A DNA stretch of 64,000 bases from Caldicellulosiruptor obsidiansis OB47 (GCF_000145215.1 NC_014392.1:1620001-1684000); one strand, 5' to 3'; positions 54,321 to 62,675 are shown, counted from the stretch's first letter. Translations and numbers: made by a program. Notes: a model not told the origin generated them from the sequence alone.

Positions 54321-54505
54321 CTCTTAGTAACTCCTCCTCTCTCAATATACCTTTGATTTTCTCAAAATATCTTTCGTTTTCTTCAAATTTCGTAGTTATA
54401 AAAATTTATTTAGTGCTTGTTATTTCTATTATTGCTTTATTCTACCACATGAAGATTAGATTCAACCTGCTTTTTGTATTAATTTAGATATTATACCATA
54501 TTGCG
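54321..54505. other. AT-rich gap upstream of the broken protease
   Basis: On the minus strand a short frame (KFEENERYFEKIKGILREEELLRALY, about 54317-54394) ends at a stop and looks like a gene remnant. It includes the 18-bp segment at 54336-54353 that recurs at 62433-62450. Nothing else recognisable. Confidence 0.4.
54336..54353. repeat. 18-bp exact repeat, copy 1
   Basis: CCTCTCTCAATATACCTT occurs here and at 62433-62450, in both cases at the upstream edge of a truncated minus-strand gene. Confidence 0.8.
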
Positions 54506-54670
54506 GCGGGTATCCGTCCACAATAACCATGGTGTTTACCCTCTCATGTCTCTCAGGGTCTTTCTTACCTTGCCCTCAATTCCCTCGTCCCATCTACCAT
54601 GGCGTGGATGTCGGTTATGCTCGTATGCAGGGTCTTCGCCCTTATGGTGATTGTACTCCGACTAACCCGC
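54506..54670 (-). ncRNA. Candidate guide (seek/bridge) RNA of IS110 element 1
   Basis: A GC-richer island of about 165 bases in very AT-rich surroundings, downstream of the IS110-family transposase. Complementary ends GCGGGT (54506-54511) and ACCCGC (54665-54670) close it; inner pairs include ACCCT / AGGGT (54538-54542, 54554-54558) and GTCGG / CCGAC (54610-54614, 54658-54662). Some IS110-family elements (IS1111 group) encode their guide RNA at this 3' position. No promoter could be assigned; strand is inferred from the transposase. Confidence 0.4.
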
Positions 54671-54912
54671 TCTCATTTTCCAATCGTCCTATAAAAATTC
54701 ATTTAATTTAATCTAATTCTTCTTCCCTTCTATTCTTAACCTTAACATACTTTCTATGATTTGAATCCCTAATAAAAGGGGCGCTTTGCTACTCGACATG
54801 TCTTAACTCTTCTCGCAAAGCTAAGAAACTTTTACCCCCTCAAGATGTGTATTCTGCTAATCTTTCGCTCCTACTTTAAACTAAAATTTCTTAACTTATT
54901 TTTTTATTTCTT
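54671..54912. other. AT-rich gap before the IS110 transposase stop
   Basis: No open frame or clear fold beyond a weak AAAGGGGCGCTTTGC stretch near 54776. It is probably the 3' non-coding part of the element. Confidence 0.3.
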
Positions 54913-56199
54913 TTACGCTGTTGTTGCTAAAGCCTCTCTCTTTATATCGCTCAACATCTTGTTCCCATCATATTTTATCCCTTTTTTTAAAATCGCGTAA
55001 AATATCCTTATCAACTTACAGCAAAGCGCTATCAGTGATTGCTTCTTCTTCAATGGATTGTTCTGCCGCATAGTGTAATACATATGCAACTTCTTAAATT
55101 CTTCATTCTTTGCTACTATTGTAATCATAGCCTTAAATAAACTACTTCGAAGCCTCCCACGCCCTCTTTTGCTTATACACGTCTGTCCCTTATGCTTGCC
55201 AGAACTATTCTCAACTATATTCAGTCCCGCTAATTTCTGTATCTGCTTAGCATCTTCATATCTCATTATATCCCCAACCTCAGATATAAAACCAACTGCT
55301 GTCTTTACTCCAACACCTTTTATCTCAAGCAGCTTTTCTCCATTCGGAACATCTTTCAAAAGTTTTGCCATTTCATCTTCTATTCCTTCCAGCTGCTTTC
55401 TTAAAAGCTCATATTCTTCAAGCAAATATCTCATCTCTTGCCTTGCCAGCTTCCTACCTTCTTTCTTACCTATACTCCTTTTAGCAGCTTCCACTAATTC
55501 CATAGCCCTTTTGCGACTTATCGCTCGCTTGTCTACTTTGTCACGCCAACATTCTATAATCCCTTCCACTCCCTTTTCTACTACATCACAAGGCAATGGC
55601 ATCTCTTTTAAAGTCAGTAGCGCTACCTTGCCTTCCCAATCAGAAAATACTTCTAAAAACTCTGGAAAATAGATATCCAGCCAGTTGATTATTTGATTTT
55701 TTAAAACACTCAAGCGCTTTTGTAGCCTTTCATATATGTTCATCGCTACTCTCATCTCAGCATATATACCCGCGGGTATATTTGGCTCTGTATATCTTCC
55801 ATCCTTCACAAGCATCGCTATTGTTTTCGGATCCTTTATATCGCTCTTTGTTGGTGTATTATCATCAAGCTCCTTGCTCCTCTTCACGTGAAAAGGATTC
55901 ACTAAAACCACTTTTATGCCATTCTCTCTTAAGTACTGCTCAAAGCACAGCCAGTAATGCCCTGTAGGCTCTATCCCTACTATCACGTTCTCTTTGCCAT
56001 GGGCTTTCATTATCTTATTTGCCCAATCCAAAAATTTTCCCATACCTTCTTTTCTATTCTCAAACTCTATTCTCTTGCCAAGCTCCACTCCTCTAAAATC
56101 AAATGCTCTGCCAACATGTATCTCCTTTGCTATGTCTACTCCTACAACTAAAGTTTTCTCTGTCACTTGTAATATCTTCTCATTTTGTGTATACTTCAA
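54913..56199 (-). CDS. IS110-family transposase (element 1), apparently intact
   Basis: DEDD-type recombinase of 428 residues, start TTG 56199 set by AAAGGAGGT 7-8 bases upstream. N-terminal RuvC-like domain: VVGVDIAKEIHVG (first Asp), NVIVGIEPTGHYW (Glu), TKSDIKDPKTIAML (two Asp). C-terminal transposase_20 domain: LLEIKGVGVKTAVGFISEVGDI, and LNIVENSSGKHKGQTCISKRGRGRLRSSLFKA with the candidate catalytic serine. All four acidic residues are present. This family inserts by an RNA that pairs with both target and donor. Its 5' end faces that of element 2. Confidence 0.93.
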   Translation of the reverse strand: MKYTQNEKILQVTEKTLVVGVDIAKEIHVGRAFDFRGVELGKRIEFENRKEGMGKFLDWANKIMKAHGKENVIVGIEPTGHYWLCFEQYLRENGIKVVLVNPFHVKRSKELDDNTPTKSDIKDPKTIAMLVKDGRYTEPNIPAGIYAEMRVAMNIYERLQKRLSVLKNQIINWLDIYFPEFLEVFSDWEGKVALLTLKEMPLPCDVVEKGVEGIIECWRDKVDKRAISRKRAMELVEAAKRSIGKKEGRKLARQEMRYLLEEYELLRKQLEGIEDEMAKLLKDVPNGEKLLEIKGVGVKTAVGFISEVGDIMRYEDAKQIQKLAGLNIVENSSGKHKGQTCISKRGRGRLRSSLFKAMITIVAKNEEFKKLHMYYTMRQNNPLKKKQSLIALCCKLIRIFYAILKKGIKYDGNKMLSDIKREALATTA

Positions 56200-56203
56200 A
56201 GAG

Positions 56204-56271
56204 GGTACCTCCTTTGTTGTGTTTTGTCGTAAGTTGTACAACTTACATTCTATATTTTATCAGGAGGTACC
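56204..56271 (-). promoter_or_regulatory. RBS-sequestering inverted repeat and 18-bp palindrome upstream of transposase 1
   Basis: GGTACCTCCT (56204-56213) contains the complement of the transposase ribosome site and has an exact 10-bp inverted copy at 56262-56271. Between them lies a perfect 18-bp palindrome GTAAGTTGTACAACTTAC (56229-56246). An mRNA entering from outside would fold and hide the ribosome site; one starting inside the arm would not. The palindrome could be an operator or end-binding site. Confidence 0.6.
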
Positions 56272-56390
56272 TTTTCTTTTCAAATCTCATTTCTCGTCAT
56301 TTTCGCTCATTTTCGTTCATTACAGGAATGCTTGTATAATTATTTTCGTAAGGCACATCAAAAAAATTCTAATAAAATAACAACCAAAGG
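56272..56390. other. Gap between the two IS110 elements
   Basis: An AT-rich stretch with short repeats of CATTTTCGTTCATT type (56296-56321: TCATTTCTCGTCATTTTCGCTCATTTTCGTTCATT in tandem-like 10-12-base units) and a TATAAT at 56336-56341. It is probably the 5' end of element 1. Confidence 0.4.
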
Positions 56391-56541
56391 TTTGGTTAAC
56401 ATAAGATTTTGAGTCTCATCAATTAAAGTAACATTTCAAATACTTCCTCTTTGAGAGGAAAGCAGCCTAAAATCACTTCCTGCTGCTTGTGCCTTCTAAT
56501 CTTTAGCCACTTTTAAAAGCATTATTTTTAACGCTGGCCTC

Positions 56542-56569
56542 TTGCCAGCCATGCTAACTTTGATATAAT
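56542..56569 (+). promoter_or_regulatory. Promoter of the candidate bridge RNA
   Basis: TTGCCA (56542-56547), 16 bp, TATAAT (56564-56569): a strong sigma-A promoter whose start (about 56576) is about 245 bases before the transposase ATG. Confidence 0.75.
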
Positions 56570-56575
56570 TCTTTC

Positions 56576-56772
56576 TATCTGGGCATGGAATTTATCTGCA
56601 CTCGCCTCCTGGGAGCGGAAGCTTCCTTCCGTATACCCGCACAAAAGACTATTATTCCATTCCAGGTAAGTCTAAACTATTTGTGGCTAAAGGCCAGCTT
56701 AAATCTTAGTTTAAGCTGGTTCCTCTATCTACTGCCCAAGGTTGTATACTTACCTTCGCTCGGAATGGAAAA
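56576..56772 (+). ncRNA. Candidate bridge RNA of IS110 element 2
   Basis: A strongly folded 5' non-coding region: a GGAAGCTTCC hairpin at 56617-56626, then a long stem TTCCATTCC-AGGTAAG (56655-56670) with CTTACCT (56749-56755) and GGAATGGAA (56762-56770), enclosing a large internal loop and a 10-bp hairpin CCAGCTTAAA / TTTAAGCTGG (56694-56703, 56710-56719). A long stem broken by a big internal loop and upstream of the transposase is the layout of bridge RNAs in the IS110 group. The loops would hold the target- and donor-pairing guides. Confidence 0.65.
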
Positions 56773-56821
56773 CTCATGCCCTAATTCAATTTTAAAATCA
56801 CTTGCGAGGAGGTCTTATGCT

Positions 56822-58118
56822 ATGAATTTAAAACCTATTGCCGGGATTGATGTCTCCAAATATTTCAGTGAAATGGTGGTTATCTCTCCTGGAAATGAAA
56901 TACTCGCTCGCTTGACTATCCGTCACAACAATCCCTCTGACTTTGATAGGGCTATTGAAATCCTTAAAAAAGTTGAAGAGGATTTCGCGGCTCGCCCTAC
57001 CATCGTCATCTCAAGCCACAGGGCATTACCACAAAATCCTCTCCCGCTTCTTTACTTCTAATGGCTGGGATGTTGCAATTATCAATCCCATCCAATTCTC
57101 ACCTCTATCAAAAATGCGGGAGGAAGTCAAAGTGAAAAATGATAAAATCGATGCCCTGTGGATTGCCTTAACCTTCAGGCTTACTAACTCTGCTATAGCA
57201 CAACCTTCATCTGAAACCCTCGATTGCTTGAAAAACTTATGCCGTCAGTATTACAACCTCAGCGATGAGTTAACCTCTTACAAATACAGACTTATATCAA
57301 CCGTTGACCAAATTATGCTCAATTTCAAAGAGGTCTTCCCTGACATTTGCTCTAAAACTGCTTTGACTGTACTTGAAAACTATCCTACTCCAAACGATAT
57401 CCTAAGCGCTGACAGTGAAAAACTTATTTCCATCATTCAACAAACTTCTAAAAAAAGCTACCAATGGGCTAAAGAAAAATATGATCTACTCATCGCAAAA
57501 GCTAAAGAATTTAAGCCTTTTTCTATATCTGACTTGGCAAATGTTACTATGCTTAAAGTCTACATTAACATGGTCTTGACTTTGCAACAAAACATCGACA
57601 AAATTTTTGAAGCCATACATCAGCTTGTTCAGCAGTCTTCACAGACTCAACCTTCAATATCCGAAAATATTAACCTTCTTCAATCTATCCCCGGCATAGG
57701 TTTTCTCACTGCTGCAACTATCCTTGCTGAAATAGGTGATTTCAAAAAATTTTCAAAACCCAACAAACTTGTTGCTTTCTTTGGCATTGATCCTTCCGTA
57801 AATCAATCTGGGCAATTTGTTTCTACATCCAACAAAATGTCTAAACGTGGCTCTAAAATCTTGCGAAGAATCTTATTTACAATTGCTCTTGCCAATATCA
57901 GAACCAAAAGAGACTCTAAGCCTTGTAACCCTGTACTCTTCGAATACTATCAGAAAAAGTGCCAACAAAAGCCCAAAAAAGTTCTATTTTGTGCTGTTAT
58001 GAGAAAGCTCATATGCATTATCTTTGCTGTTATGCGTGATAAAAAGCCTTTTGAACTTAGAACTCCTGAAGAACATATTCAAAAATGTTTTAACAAGACT
58101 GCTGTTTGTTGCGTATAA
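56822..58118 (+). pseudogene. IS110-family transposase (element 2), frameshifted
   Basis: The gene starts well (GAGGAGG 9 bases before ATG 56822) with IAGIDVSKYFSEMVV, but near 57014 the frame shifts. The second frame continues with ATGHYHKILSRFFTSNGWDVAIINP, KNDKIDALWIALTF, IPGIGFLTAATILAEIGDF and NQSGQFVSTSNKMSKRGSKILRRILF to 58118. At the shift the catalytic Glu codon of the expected E-A-T-G-H-Y motif is also lost (reads S or Q). Without the shift the protein would be about 430 residues. It differs strongly from transposase 1, so these are two separate elements. Confidence 0.88.
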
Positions 58119-58247
58119 ATAATTGTTTTATTAACAAAACATTGGTTAACCATAATATGCGCTCAGCCTCCATATATTATGTCAACTTCTAATAGAGGGC
58201 TTACCTTCTTATACCCTTTTAAAAGAATTTTTTACCATAAAATGTTA

Positions 58248-58623
58248 TCAAAAATTTTTTAAAAAACTCTTGACTTTAATTAGCTGGTCTTTAGGAAATA
58301 TTTCTGAAATTAACTTTAATGCAAATAGAACTTCACCTACTATATTTAGTTTTTCGGCATTTTTTAATATCTCCTTCCAAACAATCTTATTTCTATACTT
58401 ATTCTCAAAAAGTAAAATATCTATAAGTAGTAATAATCTTAAGTATGGCTCCTTCCCTTCTGTTAACATAGAATAATAATCCAAGATAAAATCCTTTGAA
58501 AAATGATATAAAATAAATATAAAAATTATTGTTAACATCTAACCGATAGAAAATTTTCCCTTTAATTTTATATTGTTCTGCTTTGTTTATCAAGTAACTA
58601 TATAAAACCTCACATACTTTCAT
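58248..58623 (-). pseudogene. Nucleotidyltransferase-family (NTP_transf_5-like) C-terminal remnant
   Basis: Two overlapping frames join across a shift near 58500: an N-terminal piece (MKVCEVLYSYLINKAEQYKI) and HFSKDFILDYYSMLTEGKEPYLRLLLLIDILLFENKYRNKIVWKEILKNAEKLNIVGEVLFALKLISEIF. The H..KD, YLRLLLLIDI, VWKEILKNAEKLNI pattern resembles the C-terminal half of PF14907-type nucleotidyltransferases often found in lasso-peptide clusters. The nucleotide-binding half is missing. Family assignment is by eye only. Confidence 0.5.
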
Positions 58624-58650
58624 TATACCATTCTCCTCCTAAAATAAAAT

Positions 58651-60255
58651 TTAATTGAAATCAATTTGATAAATTTTATTAAAATATCCCAATAAGTTTT
58701 TTTCATGAGTAACCATAATAACAGTAGTGTTTGGATCTTCTAGTAGACTGGAAATAACTTTTTCCCCCTCTTCATCTAAATTTGCAGTTACTTCATCAAA
58801 CAAATAAAATTGCTTCCCTTTGAGCATTGCTCTTCCAAGAGAAATTCGTTGTTTTTGCCCACCTGATAAATAAATCCCATTATCACCCGCACGTTTGTCT
58901 TTTATTTCTTCCAACATTAGTTTTTTCATAACGCTCTCTAAAGTATTTATTTCTTTGTTGAATTTCATCATCTTAATATTATCTTCCACTGAAAAGTTAA
59001 ATATAAATGGCTGTTGAGAACAATACGCAATACTTTCTCTTAAACTCTCTAAATTTATTTCCTTGAGTTCAATCCCATTAATGTAAACTTCACCTTCATA
59101 GTCCTCATAAAAACCTAAAAGAATTTTTAAAAAAGTAGTCTTTCCAGACCCATTTTCACCTATTATTGCTACTTTATCTCCTTTTTTTATGTCAAGAGAA
59201 ATATTCTTGAAAATATAATCTTTATCAAACCTATATCCTATATTTTTTATCTCTACAATTTCTATATCCTTTGTTAGTACTTTTCCTCCATATCTCTCTG
59301 GAGAGTTTATTAAATCTAATATCCTCTTTGAGAATATTTTAAGTTTATAAAACTGGTTAATCGTATTAATGATGTAATTTATCATTCCCTTTATCAAAAT
59401 TGAATATCCAGTTATTTTTATAAAATCTCCCAAGGAAATTTCATTCCTTAACATAAAATAACTGCCCAAAATATACATAAATAACATTGAAATCTGAGAG
59501 AAAGTATCATCCATTGTCTTTAAAATAACTGAAGTTTTGATCTTCTCTTTTACATACTTTTCAATAAAGTCTTGGTAGCACTTTTTTATCATTTCCTCTA
59601 TTTCCTTTTCTAATGAATGAACTTTAATATACAAAAAACTTTGAACAACTTGATTTTCTAATTCTCTTAATTCATCTTTCCTCTCCTGACCATATTTTGT
59701 AATTCTCTGGTTTTGTTTTTTTGTGATTAGAGGAATTATTATAGGAATTAAAACTAATATAAAAGATAATATTGAATAAAAAATTTCTATTTTTATCATT
59801 ACATATAGTACGTAAAGTATGAATGTACAAGAAAACAAAATTTCAACAACATCCAAAATTGCAAATCTAAATAATCTTATATCATCATTAAATCTTGTCA
59901 GCACTTCCCCAACTGTCAATTTATTTAATTTCAAAAGCTTTTGACGCAAAAATTTTTTGTAGATATTAGTATCATGTAGGACTACTACCTTCCCAAATAA
60001 TAAAGCTCTATATATAGAAGATATGCACGGCAAAACAAAAATAACAATACACAGAATAAATAGAAGACTAATTATGTTGTTTTTCAATAAATAAAAATCT
60101 CTTTCTAATGCTGCATCCATATAAACTCCTAATTTTGATACCAAACATATGTCTACAATATTTTGTAGAGAGAAAATAATTATATCACACAACAATACAT
60201 ACCAATATTTAACCAAAAAATCTTTAACTAATTTATTTTTTTCTTTAATCACCAT
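58651..60255 (-). CDS. ABC half-transporter (exporter) 1
   Basis: Fused membrane-ATPase exporter, 534 residues. It has about six membrane helices in residues 15-310 and a nucleotide-binding domain at about 335-534: Walker A IIGENGSGKTTFLKILLG, Q-loop YCSQQPFIF, signature LSGGQKQRISLGRAM, Walker B FYLFDEVTANLDEEG, and a switch His in MVTHEKN. All catalytic residues look normal. It is 17 bases after a second half-transporter, so they probably form a heterodimer. Context suggests peptide export. Confidence 0.88.
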   Translation of the reverse strand: MVIKEKNKLVKDFLVKYWYVLLCDIIIFSLQNIVDICLVSKLGVYMDAALERDFYLLKNNIISLLFILCIVIFVLPCISSIYRALLFGKVVVLHDTNIYKKFLRQKLLKLNKLTVGEVLTRFNDDIRLFRFAILDVVEILFSCTFILYVLYVMIKIEIFYSILSFILVLIPIIIPLITKKQNQRITKYGQERKDELRELENQVVQSFLYIKVHSLEKEIEEMIKKCYQDFIEKYVKEKIKTSVILKTMDDTFSQISMLFMYILGSYFMLRNEISLGDFIKITGYSILIKGMINYIINTINQFYKLKIFSKRILDLINSPERYGGKVLTKDIEIVEIKNIGYRFDKDYIFKNISLDIKKGDKVAIIGENGSGKTTFLKILLGFYEDYEGEVYINGIELKEINLESLRESIAYCSQQPFIFNFSVEDNIKMMKFNKEINTLESVMKKLMLEEIKDKRAGDNGIYLSGGQKQRISLGRAMLKGKQFYLFDEVTANLDEEGEKVISSLLEDPNTTVIMVTHEKNLLGYFNKIYQIDFN

Positions 60256-60272
60256 AAAATACTACCTCACTG

Positions 60273-61880
60273 TTAATAAATTTCAGCAATTTCGTTTACT
60301 GATTGGTTTTCGATTCTCCAAATTCTATTTACACAACTTGCCAATTCAATATTATGTGAAACAATTATTATTGTTTTTTCACTTTTACAAAGAATATCTT
60401 TCAAAATTTCTATACTTTTAGTATCAAGATAATTAGTCGGTTCATCAATTATTAAGATTGAAGACTTTTTCAACAAGCCTCTTATTATTGATATTTTCTG
60501 TTTTTGCCCATCTGAAAGTTGATTAATTTTTTTTGATAAAATATCATCTAAACCAAACAAATGCAGTAAACTTCTTTTTCTATCTTCCAAATTATCTTGA
60601 ATCATCATATTAAGGTTATTATCTATATCCTGTGTAAAGAAAGTAAAATTTTGAGGAATAAAAGAAATGTGTTTATTGAAACTCTTAAAATCTACTTTTG
60701 AAAGTGGTACACCATTAATAAGAATATCACCTTTAAAAGATTCATAAAGTCCCATTATAAGCTTCAAAAGAGTAGTTTTTCCACTTCCATTAGAACCCAT
60801 AATCAATATTTTATCTCCTTTGTTGATACGAAAATTTATTTTGTTGAAGATACTCTTAGAATTTTCATAGGAAAACGAAACATTTTTAAACACAATATTT
60901 TCAATTTCATTTATTTGTATCATATTCTCATATTGATTTTCTATATCAAAATTTAGTATTTCACTAATTCTTTCAAAAGAACTTTTTTCAACCCTCAAAT
61001 TTTGAAAACCTTTTGCTGCTACTTTAAAATTATCAATTACAATAGGAAAAAGTGATATGAACACTACAACCAAATCAGGAGTTATTAATTTTTTATATAA
61101 AAATAAACCTAACATGATATATGTACCAATTTTTGCTATATTGTTGCATAAATTGTAAAGTATATCTTCAATTGTTCCTACTTTTTCCATTTCATTTGCA
61201 CATTTTTTGCTGACTTCTTCCAAGGAAAGAAATCTTAAAGAGACCCATTCATAAAGATTATAAGCTTTTATTACCTCAATTCCTTCAAAAGACTGTTTAA
61301 TAAAACCTGTTAACTCATCATCTGCACGATGACTTTCCTCAACTATTTTATTCATATATTTTATTGTAAAAAACAGTGGAAATATAGGTAAAATCCAAAG
61401 ACCAAAAAAAATAACTGAAAGAAAAAAATTTTTTAGACCCAAAAAAATAAAATAACCTGCTAAACATATTAAGGCTGAAAAAACTGAAGAATAATGAACA
61501 TAAAAACACTTTACTATATCATTAAAGTCCTGCTCTAATCTATTTAAAATCTCACCTTGTCCATATTTTTCTATTAATGAATATTTGTTATTCAAGAACA
61601 ACATAAATAACTTTTTCTTTAGTTCAATAATTCTATTCTCTTTAAAAAATTCAATTAACAATGAAAAAAATAATTTGCCAGAAATAATAATAAGATAAAT
61701 TAAAAGAAAGGTAACTACATTACACATAAAAACCTCCATATCTTTTTGGATAGCTAATGAAAATAATTTAGCAAAGGTATTAGAAATATATATGTTTATG
61801 ATACCCTCAATTAAATTTATAAAAACAATGAAAATAGTAGGTAATAATAATACTATTCTTACATAGTATTTAAAATTCAT
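60273..61880 (-). CDS. ABC half-transporter (exporter) 2
   Basis: From ATG 61880 (AAAAGG upstream) it has 535 residues, with about six membrane helices (about 5-290) and an ATPase domain with Walker A IMGSNGSGKTTLLKLIMG, Q-loop FIPQNFTFF, a changed signature LSDGQKQKISIIRGL (Asp in place of the first Gly), Walker B ILIIDEPTNYLD and switch IVSHNIE. The altered signature suggests one weak ATP site in the heterodimer with half-transporter 1. Confidence 0.88.
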   Translation of the reverse strand: MNFKYYVRIVLLLPTIFIVFINLIEGIINIYISNTFAKLFSLAIQKDMEVFMCNVVTFLLIYLIIISGKLFFSLLIEFFKENRIIELKKKLFMLFLNNKYSLIEKYGQGEILNRLEQDFNDIVKCFYVHYSSVFSALICLAGYFIFLGLKNFFLSVIFFGLWILPIFPLFFTIKYMNKIVEESHRADDELTGFIKQSFEGIEVIKAYNLYEWVSLRFLSLEEVSKKCANEMEKVGTIEDILYNLCNNIAKIGTYIMLGLFLYKKLITPDLVVVFISLFPIVIDNFKVAAKGFQNLRVEKSSFERISEILNFDIENQYENMIQINEIENIVFKNVSFSYENSKSIFNKINFRINKGDKILIMGSNGSGKTTLLKLIMGLYESFKGDILINGVPLSKVDFKSFNKHISFIPQNFTFFTQDIDNNLNMMIQDNLEDRKRSLLHLFGLDDILSKKINQLSDGQKQKISIIRGLLKKSSILIIDEPTNYLDTKSIEILKDILCKSEKTIIIVSHNIELASCVNRIWRIENQSVNEIAEIY

Positions 61881-61924
61881 CCTTTTGCACCCTTTCCCAA
61901 TAAATATAAGCTTATTCAATAATT

Positions 61925-62116
61925 CTACTCTGTATTGTTATATAAATTATCTAATAACCAATTACATGTTACTTTTGAATCAATCACCTTTTCTTCTAAA
62001 TTCCAATCTGGCAAAAGTAATCTGTAATAGGTACATTTATTAGAAAGCTTCTCAAATAACTCAAGTGGAATGTACAAATCAACAATTCGTTTGTTAGGAT
62101 TAATTTTATTCTTCAA
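61925..62116 (-). CDS. 63-residue ORF upstream of the ABC genes, unknown
   Basis: The frame is open from a stop at 62140; TTG 62116 is the only standard start and lacks a close ribosome site (AGGAAAG is 15 bases away). The peptide (NPNKRIVDLYIPLELFEKLSNKC...WLLDNLYNNTE) is soluble with Trp/Tyr/Leu-rich end. It may be a small processing partner or, more likely, the leftover of a larger gene. It ends 44 bases before half-transporter 2. Confidence 0.4.
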   Translation of the reverse strand: MKNKINPNKRIVDLYIPLELFEKLSNKCTYYRLLLPDWNLEEKVIDSKVTCNWLLDNLYNNTE

Positions 62117-62161
62117 AAAAAATATAACGCTTCTTTCCTATTTAATCTTTTTATTTTCGGT

Positions 62162-62447
62162 TCACTTTATTGGCACTTTTTCTATAAATATAACATAATC
62201 AATCTTTGAAAAAGCAATAAATTTATCTCCCAAAACCTCTCTTGCTTTATAATATGTTTGACAATTATCACAATATAATGGTTTATGATTATTCGTTAAC
62301 AAAGACCAATAATTATACAATAAAACTTATTATTTCTATCAACCCTCAATCCTATGCTTTCATCAATACAATATCCAGTTATATCATTTGATATTATTAA
62401 GCAAATAAGATCATTTGATAACAGTTTGCCCCCCTCTCTCAATATAC
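62162..62447 (-). pseudogene. HprK-like kinase remnant
   Basis: One frame reads REGGKLLSNDLICLIISNDITGYCIDESIGLRVDRNNKFYCIIIGL, then after a shift near 62305 another reads NYWSLLTNNHKPLYCDNCQTYYKAREVLGDKFIAFSKIDYVIFIEKVPIK and a stop. GGKLLSNDLI recalls the KxxLADD segment of HPr-kinase-related proteins in lasso-peptide clusters. The N-terminal part with the P-loop is missing. Family call is tentative; that it is a broken gene is clearer. Confidence 0.42.
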
Positions 62448-62450
62448 CTT
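62433..62450. repeat. 18-bp exact repeat, copy 2
   Basis: CCTCTCTCAATATACCTT, identical to 54336-54353; in both places it lies at the broken 5' edge of a minus-strand gene fragment. Confidence 0.8.
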
Positions 62451-62546
62451 GTATACCATCCTATTTGCATATAAACTATCTCATTTGCAAGAGGCAATAT
62501 GCAAATTGCTATATTTATTAATATTCTCTTTGGAATTTTCACTTCA

Positions 62547-62576
62547 ATTTTACTTTATTAATTTTCATCCTGTCAA
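62547..62576 (-). promoter_or_regulatory. Promoter in repeat copy B
   Basis: TTGACA (62576-62571), 18 bp, TAAAAT (62552-62547). It points at the HprK-like remnant and the ABC genes. Confidence 0.6.
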
Positions 62577-62675
62577 ACTCGTTTTTTTTAGTTAATTTTT
62601 TGCAATTTTTAGCTATCAGCTTTCTCTTTCTTCAAATATCTCTAAATTTCTTAAATTTTCTCTTGTTTTTTCACA

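Larger units (their letters stand above)
56392..58150 (+). mobile_element. IS110-family element 2 (degenerate), likely limits
   Basis: TTGGTTAAC occurs at 56392-56400 and again at 58142-58150, both followed by (C)ATA, flanking the bridge-RNA-like region and the broken transposase. IS110 elements leave short direct core repeats at their ends, so these are the best candidate limits (about 1.76 kb). Confidence 0.55.

Noticed and set aside
54529-54711. 60-codon frame on the plus strand
   Set aside because: It crosses the GC-rich structured island, has no ribosome site and shows no protein-like pattern.
56290-56325. CRISPR-like short repeats (CATTTTCG units)
   Set aside because: The units are only 10-12 bases with no spacers; this is simple tandem-like sequence at an IS end. 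No CRISPR array is present in the window.
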